A DNA stretch of 64,000 bases from Branchiostoma floridae (Eukaryota > Chordata > Leptocardii > Amphioxiformes > Branchiostomatidae): the NCBI RefSeq assembly GCF_000003815.2, contig NC_049980.1:28013273-28077272 (forward strand). The letters run 5' to 3'. The first letter of the stretch is position 1. The number at the start of each line of letters is the position of its first letter. A program made the position numbers and the translations under genes. The notes below the pieces were generated by a model. It made no database searches. It was not told the origin of the DNA and saw only the letters and a program-made list of their open reading frames with translations. Below are positions 23,801 through 34,214 of this stretch, piece after piece.

Positions 23801-26800
23801 TGTAATAGTCACGGGCTACTTGTACAACCCTGGCTGCACGTGCTGAACAAACCAAACAAAACAGATAAGTTCTTGGTGAAGTCAATATTCTGAGCAAACT
23901 TTGGTGCGTTATAGGAATTTTATGGCGAATTCTTATTTCAAAGCGTACATGAAGTCTATCCTTTGCATTGTCATGATCATTTTTCATAGCAAAAAAATTG
24001 TCAAAATTCATAGCACCGGATTCCGACGTGTGCCATTTCCTCGTTACAATTAAAATTTCCGTGTCAGTCGTGCAAGAACACAGTCATATTGAATAGTTAC
24101 ACGGCCATTGACGTAAGTGCTTAGTCGTCACAAATACATCATATGCTGTCCAGAAACAAACACCTTTCCAAGGTATCAAGCCGGTAGTATGATGCCCAAC
24201 GGACCAGTTACTCAAGCAACTGGGTAGATTGTGTAAATGGTCAGACGTTTTAGGTATCCACCAAATAACACCAAACAACACCTTTCCCACAGGTTGTGGA
24301 GATGCTCGCCTCGGTCGATGAGGACGGTTCGGGCACGATCGACTTCGAGGAGTTCGTGATCCTGATGACCACCAAGCTGCCGGGCGCCACGGACGTGAGT
24401 GACCCAATCGAGGTACGGAAACAACCTTCACTTCCGGTCTGGCATGTCCTTATATGGTGTTCGCACGTGACGTACGTTATGTATATTCACCATGCTGATT
24501 GGTTGTACAGCATGGAGGAGCCATTCGTATGAATATGTATATGCATATGTATAAAGTATTTGAACATTACATCACTGTGATAACACATGCAGTGGATGAT
24601 AAGGTTCTGTATTTACTATGCCAAAATCAACATACAACCAACCGTCAACCGTTTCGGTGACCGTCTATCACATTTCTCAAGGCAATAATGACTGGTTCTG
24701 CTTCGAACTGCAGCTAGGTGTCGCTGCTAACAATGCAGTGCCAAACATTTGTTAGCAGCGACACCTAGCTGCTGTGTGGAATAGTACCAGCTAGGTGTCG
24801 CTGCTAACAATGCAGTGCCAAACGTTTGTTAGCAGCGACACCTAGCTGCTGTGTGGAATAGTACCAGCTAGGTGTCGCTGCTAACACTGCAGTGCCAAAC
24901 GTTTGTTAGCAGCGACACCTAGCTGCTGTGTGGAATAGTACCAGCTAGGCGTCGCTGCTAACAAAGGTTTGCCACTGCTTTGTTAGCAGCGTCACCTAGC
25001 TGCTGTGTGGAATAGTACCAGCTAGGTGTCGCTGCTAACACTGCAGTGCCAAACGTTTGTTAGCAGCGACACCTAGCTGCTGTGTGGAATAGTACCAGCT
25101 AGGTATCGCTGCTAACACTGCAGTGCCAAACGTTTGTTAGCAGCGACACCTAGCTGCTGTGTGGAATAGTACCAGCTAGGTGTCGCTGCTAACAATGCAG
25201 TGCCAAACATTTGTTCAGAGCAGCGACACCTAGCTGCTGTGTGGAATAGTACCAGCTAGGTGTCGCTGCTAACAATGCAGTGCCAAACATTTGTTAGCAG
25301 CGACACCTAGCTGCTGTGTGGAATAGTACAAGTACCAGTCAGCATTGCCCTGAGGAAAGTGACAGTCATCGAACCGTAGGCTATATTCATTGTACATTTG
25401 TATATAAATCCAGACTATGAATAATCCTTGTTCTCCTCTAATTTTCCAAACTGATGACATTGTTCAAAGTTGGATTACGATTACAAATTTTCAGATTCAA
25501 CCAACCATTACATATGGAGGAGAATGCTAATGTATTGTCACGCGTTGCCACACTCTATTCGTATCTGTAATTAACGACAGCGTCATCATTTTTACAGACT
25601 CATTCTGCAAGTTGTTGGATTTTACTGATAAAGTTGACAACACTGAACAAGCATTACTTACTTTCATAAGGCTAATACCCAAATCACCATGGCATGAGGA
25701 ACTGAATGATGCTCTCTCATATACCATTGTGAGAACAATAACCAACATCATACTTACTTATTTTTCAGTTCAGCAGGAGCACAATACATATTACCTGTGA
25801 TGAACGCAAATTCCTTTATCTAAGAAATTTCGGAGATATTCATTGTGGAAATCTAGCTTCAATAATGGCAGGGCGTAAGGAATATGATTATTAGTATGAC
25901 AGTTATTTGAGTTTAAGAATGCATTGTCAAGAGGTCATCAGTTCTCCAACTAAAAAAAATGAATTCCCCGGAATTTGCGACTGATTCGCGCAGTCTTCTT
26001 CCGACTACATTTGACCCATGCTTTACGTCACACGTGCAGAAAGTGCCCATGGCTATTGGATCAGATAGCTGAAAAGACAGCGAACAAGTCGAAAGTGATG
26101 CCAGTATTTGAGGAACGTTCACCTTTTTCATAAAATAATGATGAATTGAATGGAGTCAACATGAACACCAGGCTTCAAAATGCCAACACGGTCACTCGTC
26201 TCTTCGGTTCGTGAAATGCCATTAAAACGGATGCGTCTTGTTTGAGAAACACTTAACTTCAGGCAAGCTGACATTGTTTGCCAAATTCTATGCTCTGTCG
26301 CTAAGCAATCACATCTTGATATGCTGGCGACAAGAGCCACACTGACGCAAGTACTGACGTAAATGCCAAAACCTAAGCTGAGTGGAATTGTAGAGATAGA
26401 CTGAAACGTGGTTATTTTTGTGTGTAAGTCTTGTGATGACGTACACGAAAATAGCACTGTCACCGTCAACAGACAGGAAGAATCTGTGTGTGTTTGTGTG
26501 TGTGCGTGTGTGTGTGTGAATTTGTGTGTCTGGATCTGTAATGTCTCACACCTCTGCTGTCCACCTATAGTACTATTGTTTGTACTTGTTCCCCTGTAGA
26601 CCCTGTACAGTTCGGAGATCCTGTAGTACTAGTGTTTGTTCATTTTTCTCCTGTAGACCCTGTACAGTTCGGAGATCCTGTAGTACTAGTGTTTGTTCAT
26701 ATTTCTCCTGTAGACCCTGTACAGTTTGGAGATCCTGTAGTACTAGTGTTTGTTCATGTTTTCTCCTGTAGACCCTGTGCAGTTCGGAGATCCTGTAGTA

Positions 26801-27143
26801 CTAGTGTTTGTTCATATTTTTCCTGTAGACCCTGTACAGTTCGGAGATCCTGCGGGAGGCGTTCCGGGTGTTTGATAAGGACGGACTGGGGTACGTGCAC
26901 GAGTCGGAGCTGCGCTACAACCTCACGCACCTCGGCCACAAGCTCAGCGACTCAGACGTGGACGAGCTGCTCAGGCACATCGATATCGACAGCGACGGCC
27001 AGTTCAGCTACCAGGACGTCGTCACAAAGCTCTGCATTCAGAGGAACTTCAACAAAAACATCGACGCCAAGAGAAAGAAAAGCAGGAGCAAGACCAGCCT
27101 GAACCAGACCAGTCTGAGTAAGAGTAAAGAGACTCTGGTTTGA
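20897..27143 (+). CDS. Calmodulin-like protein with four EF-hands and a basic tail
   Basis: Predicted calcium sensor. Exons: 20897-21055, 24293-24412, 26829-27143, all phase 0, giving 197 aa. The ATG lies in GGAGCATGG, a good context. EF1 has loop [12 protein letters not shown] and EF2 has [12 protein letters not shown], both canonical. EF3 ([12 protein letters not shown]) has Leu at position 5 and His at position 9. EF4 ([12 protein letters not shown]) ends in Asp instead of Glu at position 12. Spacing between EF1 and EF2 matches calmodulin exactly across the exon 1/2 junction, which supports the joint. After EF4 comes a Lys/Arg/Ser-rich tail ending ETLV, a class I PDZ-ligand pattern. Calmodulin itself is 149 aa, so this is a divergent relative; the orthologue is not certain. 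The second intron is rich in unusual repeats. Confidence 0.9.
23704..23870 (-). repeat. Dispersed repeat, copy 1 (partner at 36441-36616)
   Basis: Read on the - strand this resembles 36441-36616 on the + strand: both have TTGGTTTG, then TATTACAAAGGGCTG or GTTACAAAGGGCTGG, ACACAAATGG or ATACAAATGG, and GATAAAACAGTAACAATATTC or close variants. It lies in the first intron of the EF-hand gene. The class is unknown, possibly a SINE. Confidence 0.7.
24711..25329. repeat. Hairpin satellite: eight 77-bp units, each a near-perfect inverted repeat
   Basis: Units begin at 24711, 24788, 24865, 24942, 25019, 25096, 25173 and 25253. The period is 77 bp, except that the seventh unit has 3 extra bases. Each unit is CAGCTAGGTGTCGCTGCTAA, a ~17-base loop, the reverse complement TTAGCAGCGACACCTAGCTG, then the spacer CTGTGTGGAATAGTAC. 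The stem is ~22-23 bp. The fourth unit has a different loop (AGGTTTGCCACTGCT) whose edges also pair, extending its stem. The array lies in intron 2 of the EF-hand gene. Confidence 0.95.
26565..26828 (+). repeat. Tandem copies of the exon-3 acceptor and exon start (decoy 3' splice sites)
   Basis: A 57-58 bp unit (TCTCCTGTAG, then ACCCTGTACAGTTCGGAGAT, then CCTGTAGTACTAGTGTTTGT) precedes the real exon 3 of the EF-hand gene. Copies of the acceptor junction are at 26600, 26657, 26714 and 26772; the real one is at 26829. A fragment of a further copy lies near 26565. Each decoy repeats the first eight codons of exon 3 and then has TAG where the real exon reads CGG. Confidence 0.93.
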
Positions 27144-30100
27144 TTGACGGACAGCTGCAATTCTTACCTTTCACTTCGTTCTTATCTATCTATCTGTCGT
27201 ACCTGTGTATGGTTTGTAAGTATGTTATGTTTCAAACTATTGGTGGATATCTTGAATTTTACAGAAGAAAACTTTTGCTGAAAATACGGTATGAATATCT
27301 AAGCAGAAACTAGACATACGTAAGCGGACTTTATGGAGTATTCTATGCAGATGAAATAGGACTGCATGAAGTATGAATATATGTATTTTGTATATCTAAT
27401 TTCATAATTTACTGACATTCTTTTTGAAATTGTGAATTACGATGCATTATTTGGTGATAAGCCTGAGGATCATTGGTCAAGAAAATAATAACTAAGTGTT
27501 CAATCATATATACAGTAGGAAATGGTGGAAATCCTATATTGTCTCTTTGCATTACATTGCTTGTTAAAGCATTACTTAATTGTTAAATAATTAAAGCAGG
27601 AATTGAAAAAAAATTAAGCAAGACTCTCTTTACACAGCCAAAAGTTACATAGATGTATGATAATTCGCATGAAGCCAAATTTTTACTACTTATTTTAAGA
27701 AATACGTTCTGTTTCAATCAAAACTTTGCGTATTCACATACAGCCTATCGTTTCAATTGTCCTGGATATGTGGTGTCGTTATTTCCAATTCTAGCTGGGG
27801 ATCGGAGAAATCCTCGCATAACAAACGGAAATCGAAGAAGTTGTAAGATGCAGAATTCATGTCATATTAGGCTCACACTTCCAAACCGGCGTCCCGCCCG
27901 ACAAATTGTGGGAATGAAAAAAGAGGATGTTATGAAAGAGTGTCACAACTGGATATCTAACCATGCATACACCGTGGCTGTGTACGTACAGCTTCATCTA
28001 CTATAGTACATGTATGCGATCATTGCCGCATTGGTGATTCTCGTGCAGCTGCAGCACGTCCTATCGAGACAGCCTGGTACGGCATCTCTAAAAAGACGTC
28101 AGACGATTTCAACGTTCAGATATGAAAAGCTAGGAGGCGCTCTTACGCAACCTCAGCAGGTGAGGAAGAGGAATCAGATCTTTTATGAGACTCAGTTACC
28201 AGAGGGTGTAAAAGGCTGAGTGTATGCAGTGCAAGGTTGCAAAATGTTTACATGTAGACGACACTGGTAAGGCCGATAGACTAAGGGATATGTCAGACCA
28301 AACGATGGCATAAATGACCAACTTCAACTTCAACAATCAAAGAAATGTATATTTGACAGACTCAATGCCCCCTTGAATCGCAACTGGGTATTGCAAGCAT
28401 ACTCTTCTGACACCAAACTGACCTCGACATTATATTACTTTATTGACATTTTAAACGAATTTGTTTTACATTTCATAAAAGTACTAACAGATAAGGGGTA
28501 CTTCTTATTGTCCATAGTCGCGGTGTATTTATGGAACAATGATGAGTATGACAGTCGACGTGGATGATTGTCTTAAACGTCATAGAATTCGTCAAATCTT
28601 CATTCAACGTTGATCAAGACCCTTCTTGTCTGTTAAAGTAACAACGACCCAAAATTGTTAACACCAGAACTAGAAAACAAGGAGTAATAATAGCCCGTGC
28701 TTGTCTAAACGTCTTTCCCTCGGCACTTACTTGTCCACAAATAGCGCTTCCTAAATACTTTCTTTAGCCGATAAGATCTTCAGCATGACGTCAATGCAGC
28801 TCCAGACGTGAGCCTTAATTGTGGTCCCAGTCGTCCGCACAGACACGCCATCCCAGCAGATATTGTAGACCCAACATGATACAAAACTATGGGATGGTAC
28901 TTTCGATATACATGTACTTTGAATGCTTGATGCATATTCCTTGTGATTTTAATGATGATAAATCGACTGGAGTTTTGTGGTATACCGGTTGGTTAAGCTA
29001 CATGTATGACACAGATAATGTCATTGGTGTGTTTATATTGGGTCAGTTAGACCTCCCCACCCGCCACCCCCCTTAATGAACGGTTGTACGGATCGGAATC
29101 ATTGTGTTTCTGACTTAGGGAAAAAAGATGCTGTTCCAGTCTCATTCAGTAACCCGTGATTATTCGGGTCACACCGTCTCGTTACTTGGTTACCAGAAAA
29201 GAAAATATAGTAAATAGTAAAAAGAAAATATGAACACCCTGTCCACAACCATTGTTGACAAGTAATGATTAAAAGAGACAAAATCACAGAAGCACAGATC
29301 ACTCAACCATAATTGTGTACAGATGCAGTTAAAAATATGATAACCCAAAACGTTTTCGTCTCGATCAATTGTCATACTACTCGTCATAAATATGACAGCG
29401 CGCTACGAAAGTAGGTCAGTTATAACAGGAAGAGCTGAAGGGGTCAGCAACTTTCAACGTGAAATGCTAGTCTCTACCAGATGCAGACTGACTACGCTGG
29501 CTGTAATTTCTCTTATAGGAAGAAGAATTTGCCAGGGGAAATTTGCTACCAGAGGAGTTGGTCGGCCGCGCAGCCAGGAGAGGAAACATGAACCTTGGAA
29601 TGGACTGACTCCCATGGCCAATTTCCCGGTTTTTTTCTGCCGAGTTCTATGATCCCCGTACCCCAGTAGGAAGGCACTGTTGAGGCTAAATCCTCTCCTC
29701 GTATACATTACGGCTTTCCCTTTCCGTCGCAATGATCATGAAATTCTAGCGGTCGGTACTACTGACTGTCACAGCTGTCGGCACGGTCAAATATAACCGT
29801 TAGTCCGCATGCACGCTCTACAATACATGTCTACATTGCATCGTATAGAAAACATTCAGTATTGCGTTGATACATTTGGTAGTGTCAGACCAGCATTTGT
29901 GCTCGCTATGAGGCGAATATAGTACTAATATACAGACTAATTTCTGCCCCGTTATTTCGTTATGGAGACGACATATTTGTATAATTGGCCAGACACCACC
30001 ATCCACACACCAGGAATTCCTGCTCATGATCCCCAGTGGACAGCCTAGGCCACCATGGTGCCATGCATGTCGTCGGTCAAGTGCAGACTCTAGCCTCAGC

Positions 30101-32742
30101 AAGGCCTTCCTCCGGAGGTGTGGGGATCGTAGAATTTGGCAACAAAAATCGGGAAATTTGCCATGCAGGGAAGACAGTCCACGCTTAGGTTCAGATCTTC
30201 CGTTGTCAATTAACTCCTCTGGTAGCAAAACTCTCCTAGCAAATTATTATCCCTACAATGGCCAGCGTAAGTCTGTTACAGTCTATGCAGTTCCTTTGCA
30301 CGGCCTGAATCAGAGCACTTTGCTCTTACATGACCCTGCGGGAATCTGCAGTGCCTGCTGGTGTCAGGATGGTGTTACATTCCTCACTGAGCCCTCACCT
30401 TCTATATCCGTACGGTCATCGACTGGGAACAGACGTGACTCTATTCTAAACATCCAGAGAGTTGTGCGGCTAACGTCGCGGCGTGTATCGTAGAGTTATG
30501 GTGCCGAGAGTAGTCTGGGTGCCATCCTAGTTAGTTTAACGGGACCCCCTACTCTCTCCGAACATGGTTAGGGGAGAGTATGGGAGCCATGGGGAGCTAA
30601 CTTTAGGGTTATTTAGGGTTATTTGGAAAAAAAATACAAAAAATGGGCGATCTAAATTGGATTTCTTACCAATGCATATTCCTTCAGCAAATTACATGTA
30701 CCATCAATACATTGACCATATATAGCTTAACTGTCACTAAACATTTCTTGAACAGATGAACCTTGAACTCACATAGACTTCCGTCTACTGGTGTTAATAT
30801 TCATCATCTACCGGATTCTCTGGAGATTACAAGTGCAATTATCATGTTTTGTCGGTACCAAAAAAAATCGACATCATTTACTGTCTAGACACTGCAAAGG
30901 AAAGCAAATCAGACATATTTGCTAGGAAGATATCTTCATAAGCTGGAGGATCGGATAGCTAATTAAACATCTGTCAGTGAACATTTTTAAGACATCAAAC
31001 AGATTCATGGGGATTATTAGTCCATATACACTTTTGTGGATATACATCGATGTCCCACAAATGGAGAGAGCCGATTTAAGTATCATTATATTATCAAAGC
31101 TTCGCAGGCCGAGCTATCACTATATGAAGACTAAAGGTATTTTGCCTGTAACTCAGATTCGTTTTCTAATCATACATCATTATGAACCTAGACAGAACAC
31201 CATTTATCTTTTTATCAGTTTAGTTGACAATGTGTACACTCTGTGCTGCAAGACTTCTGTGTGCTGTAGCGACTTGACGGCAACAACCATATCCTCGATG
31301 GATATGACACTGAACAACGATACCTGCACTACCATTCTATGTTGACAATATCTTTGTAATATTTACATTATCTGTTATCAAGGAGCCAATTGAAGCCATT
31401 TGAAGTACATTTTAGATAAGAATTATATTCCTACTTCAGCGTTCTGTGAATGTCGATATTTTCACCAAGAGAGAAATGCAGAAAATTGGAAAATCTACTT
31501 GGTGTACGACATCAAACGTTCAGGTTCCCCTCAGATCTATATAGATCTTTCACAACATACATGTCTACAGTCTTAATGTAAGGCCATTGAGATCTACACA
31601 ACAAGATCTGGTGACGGGTTCCTGTTACCCTGTGATGTCCATATCGGGCGGGGCAGCCACAACTGTCCGTTTAGTGGTCCAAGGTGACACCGCTGACAGA
31701 CTGATATGTCTCCACTTGCTCCCGTATCCAGTAGAACTTGGTGTCGGTTTACACCTCCAGGCCAGCAGAATCCAGTCGACGGCAGCAACGCCGTTCCTCA
31801 TTGTCGAACGTCAGCCGCAATACCCCAGCTGCTTAGCGAATGTCCGATGTTAAGTCCTACTGATCCTGACAGGGTCTTGGGAGTACGTACGTTATCAGCA
31901 TTGCGTTGACGACTGCGATTGTAACTGGATGAGCTGACATATTTTGGAGTATCCAACGTCCATCGCTCTGTATACATATATAGACTATATAGAATTTCGT
32001 CCTATACCTTGAACGTGAAGCTCACTCAAATGTGTCTTGCGTTCGAATTTTAAACAATATTAGAAGCCGTTATCATACAGATAGCAATCACACATTTTAT
32101 ACATGACAGTAGGCCATTTATACATCCAATAATTCATATCTACACGTTCTAATTGTTTCTTGGTACTGAAAAGGCTACTGCACAGGCGGACTCTGCTGTG
32201 TAACGTATACAGTTACTTTGGTTTAATGGTCTTCTCAGAAGAAGCGCTGAGAGAGCTGACGAATATGGCATTTCGATAAGCAGTCTGTATGTCACAGTCT
32301 CGACAGGCTATACAGACCTTCCTAGCGGTTGAATGTGAAATAACTGTAGTATCTCAAATCTTCTACAAAAGTTTAACCTTTCATTAGAACATCATTTGGC
32401 GCGTTCAGCATCATATATTAGTTGTATTTTCGACATGAAACCATCACTTTGTGACTGCTACCGGAGATATAATGTTGTAGGCGTTTTGCTAACAGCAAAA
32501 GTCGACGTCTGCAAGCCGTAAAGAAGAACATCGAATTCAATTTGCACAGGCCTGAAACATATTGGCTTAACAAACAAGTTTGTCGTCGGTGTCAGTTTAA
32601 GCGTACGCGACTTTTTAGTACCGACATTTCTTCATTCATGAATTCAAAGATCAACGTATTTCGTACATCGAGACGTTTCAAAAATATACAACAGCGATCG
32701 ACTTACAGTCAAACCTTCATACAATATTTTCATCTTCTGCCA
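27144..32742. other. Intergenic region between convergent EF-hand genes
   Basis: It begins with the probable 3' UTR of the upstream gene (ATTAAA near 27588). I recognise no other gene: open frames such as 29818-30228 (-), 30026-30493 (+) and 30977-31345 (+) lack known domains. Two diverged ~170 bp repeat copies in opposite orientation lie near 29525-29720 and 30035-30240. Confidence 0.5.
29525..30240. repeat. Pair of diverged repeats in inverted orientation
   Basis: The + strand at ~29525-29720 and the - strand at ~30240-30035 share GCTACCAGAGGAGTT, AATTTCCCGGTTTTT or AATTTCCCGATTTTT, GATCCCC, and GGAAGGC with TTGAGGCTA or CTGAGGCTA, in the same order. They are two copies of one dispersed element. 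The coding potential of the frames across them is not convincing. Confidence 0.7.
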
Positions 32743-33264
32743 TCATCTCTTGCCTTTCTTGTTGGTTTCCTCCTCAGGTTCTGGAGGTAGCGGAATCAGC
32801 GACACGAGGAACTCCTCGTAGTTCATGAGGTTGGAGGAGTCGATGTGGCCGAAGGAAAGCAGCTCCTCCACCTCCTCCTCGCTCATCTTGTCCCCGAGGT
32901 TGGTCATGACGTACCGCAGCTCGGTGGCGCTGACGTAGCCGGACCCGTCCTTGTCGAAGAGCTTCAGCGCGTGCCGGAGCGTCTCCCGCGCCTCGATGGC
33001 CTGCTCCCGCGCGCTGTGCGACATCAGCCCCACGAACTCCTGCAGGTCGATGCAGCCGCTGCCGTCCGCGTCGGCCAGGTTCCTGATGTTGTGCAGCTCC
33101 GGCTTGGTGGGGTTCTGCCCGAGGGACCGCAGGAGGAATCCCAGCTCCTTGAAGTCGATGGAGCCGCTGCCGTCCTTGTCGAACTTCTTGAATGCCTGCT
33201 CGAGCTGTTGGAACTCCTCCTTCCTCAGGCGGTCAGCCGCTCGAGCTGCGTCCGAGTCGGCCAT
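32743..33264 (-). CDS. Calmodulin/troponin C-like EF-hand protein, intronless
   Basis: Predicted calcium-binding regulatory protein of 173 aa in a single uninterrupted exon. The first ATG of the frame at 33264 gives MADSDAARAADRLRKEEF, a calmodulin-style start. EF1 (DKDGSGSIDFKE), EF2 (DADGSGCIDLQE) and EF3 (DKDGSGYVSATE) have canonical loops. EF4 is degenerate (HIDSSNLMNYEE: Asp1 is His, Asp5 is Ser and the central Gly is Asn), so it should not bind calcium well. The C-terminus is extended with PLPPEPEEETNKKGKR. The coding region is notably GC-rich compared with its surroundings. The neighbouring EF-hand gene at 20897-27143 has three exons and faces it, so the two are convergent paralogues of the superfamily. 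Absence of introns suggests an old retrocopy or intron loss; no downstream poly-A tract remains. Confidence 0.9.
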   Translation of the reverse strand: MADSDAARAADRLRKEEFQQLEQAFKKFDKDGSGSIDFKELGFLLRSLGQNPTKPELHNIRNLADADGSGCIDLQEFVGLMSHSAREQAIEARETLRHALKLFDKDGSGYVSATELRYVMTNLGDKMSEEEVEELLSFGHIDSSNLMNYEEFLVSLIPLPPEPEEETNKKGKR

Positions 33265-34084
33265 CCCCGTGGTCTACAGCGGGCTCAAGTCGCGACAGAA
33301 ACGGCACAGGTAGCTCCGCAATGTCTAGCCAAAAAGTCCTCACGTCTCCGAGTCTTCACAAATGCCGGAGACAGTTCTCAACATGCACGAGGTTGCAAGG
33401 AATCTCTCGCCACTTATTTGCTACCCCGATCTCTATTGGTCTCGCGGCCTGCCAAGCGATCAGTCCTTTCCAGGCGAGCGATTTACATGATTGTTCCCCC
33501 TTGTGACCAGCTCCTGCCGGCGCCCCGACACTTCTCTGTACCCCTCACTGCTGTCCTACCCGCGGCTGTCAGCCAGAGATACCGGAATGTCTCCCCAGTT
33601 ATTCAGATGTTTACAGCGTTGGCAAATATACTACGTGGCCCTAAGCTATTGCACCGCTAAGATATAACACGGCGAGCTTAAATTAAACATTGGGCACGAC
33701 AGTAGCTGACCTTCCAGGGGCGGAGTGCTATCCTTTCACACAGTTATTTGGCGACGCCTAGATACCGCGGGTGGCTGGCTTCATACAAGACGTCGACATT
33801 CGCCCGATCCTCATGAAGACTATCAAGGCGATATCTAAGACTCAGATAAGCCGTTGAGCTATCACCTGTTGCTGACAATTTGAGACAGACGTCCGAAATG
33901 ATTTAAGAAGATCTCAAATAGAAGGATAAAACTGTGCAGTCGTTAAACTCCAAAGCACGAAAGGTTAAGCGTCAGTGGGTGAAACGTATCGCGTGACAGA
34001 AGCTGGATCAAGCAGGTCCGTGGCAATGGATGATGCCAATTCATCAGTACCCTGGCTACCAGACGGATACCCGGGCCGGCAACC

Positions 34085-34214
34085 GGTTTCTTCGGCGGCC
34101 CAATACAGTGTACCCGCCGATATCATTTAACTCTCAGTGGAGAGTAGCGCCAGACGAACCGAAAGTCTCTGAGCACAAATTTTGATCGGCGGGCAGAAGG
34201 CCGCCGAAGAAACC
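34085..34214. mobile_element. Inverted-repeat element (short MITE-like)
   Basis: GGTTTCTTCGGCGGCC (34085-34100) and GGCCGCCGAAGAAACC (34199-34214) are perfect complements. Further inside, CCCGCCGAT and ATCGGCGGG also pair. The total is 130 bp with no coding capacity. Confidence 0.7.

Noticed and set aside
24711-25329. A CRISPR-like array
   Set aside because: The units are contiguous near-identical hairpins without unique spacers, in an intron of a eukaryotic gene.
26632-27102. A 156-codon + frame running through the decoy repeats and exon 3
   Set aside because: It is out of frame with the EF-hand coding sequence; its openness results from the 57-base (multiple of three) repeat unit.
29392-30493. 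Protein-coding gene from several 80-155 codon frames between 29.4 and 30.5 kb
   Set aside because: The frames lie across two inverted copies of a dispersed repeat, the matching regions do not keep a common reading frame, and no domain is recognisable.
31594-31788. A - strand frame containing LLDTGAS, resembling a retroviral-type aspartic protease motif
   Set aside because: Only a seven-residue match. There is no flap or second conserved motif, no neighbouring reverse transcriptase or LTRs, and the frame is only 64 codons.
32845-33660. A 271-codon + frame opposite the intronless EF-hand gene
   Set aside because: It is the antisense of a GC-rich coding exon, where stop codons are rare; the - strand reading gives a clear EF-hand protein.
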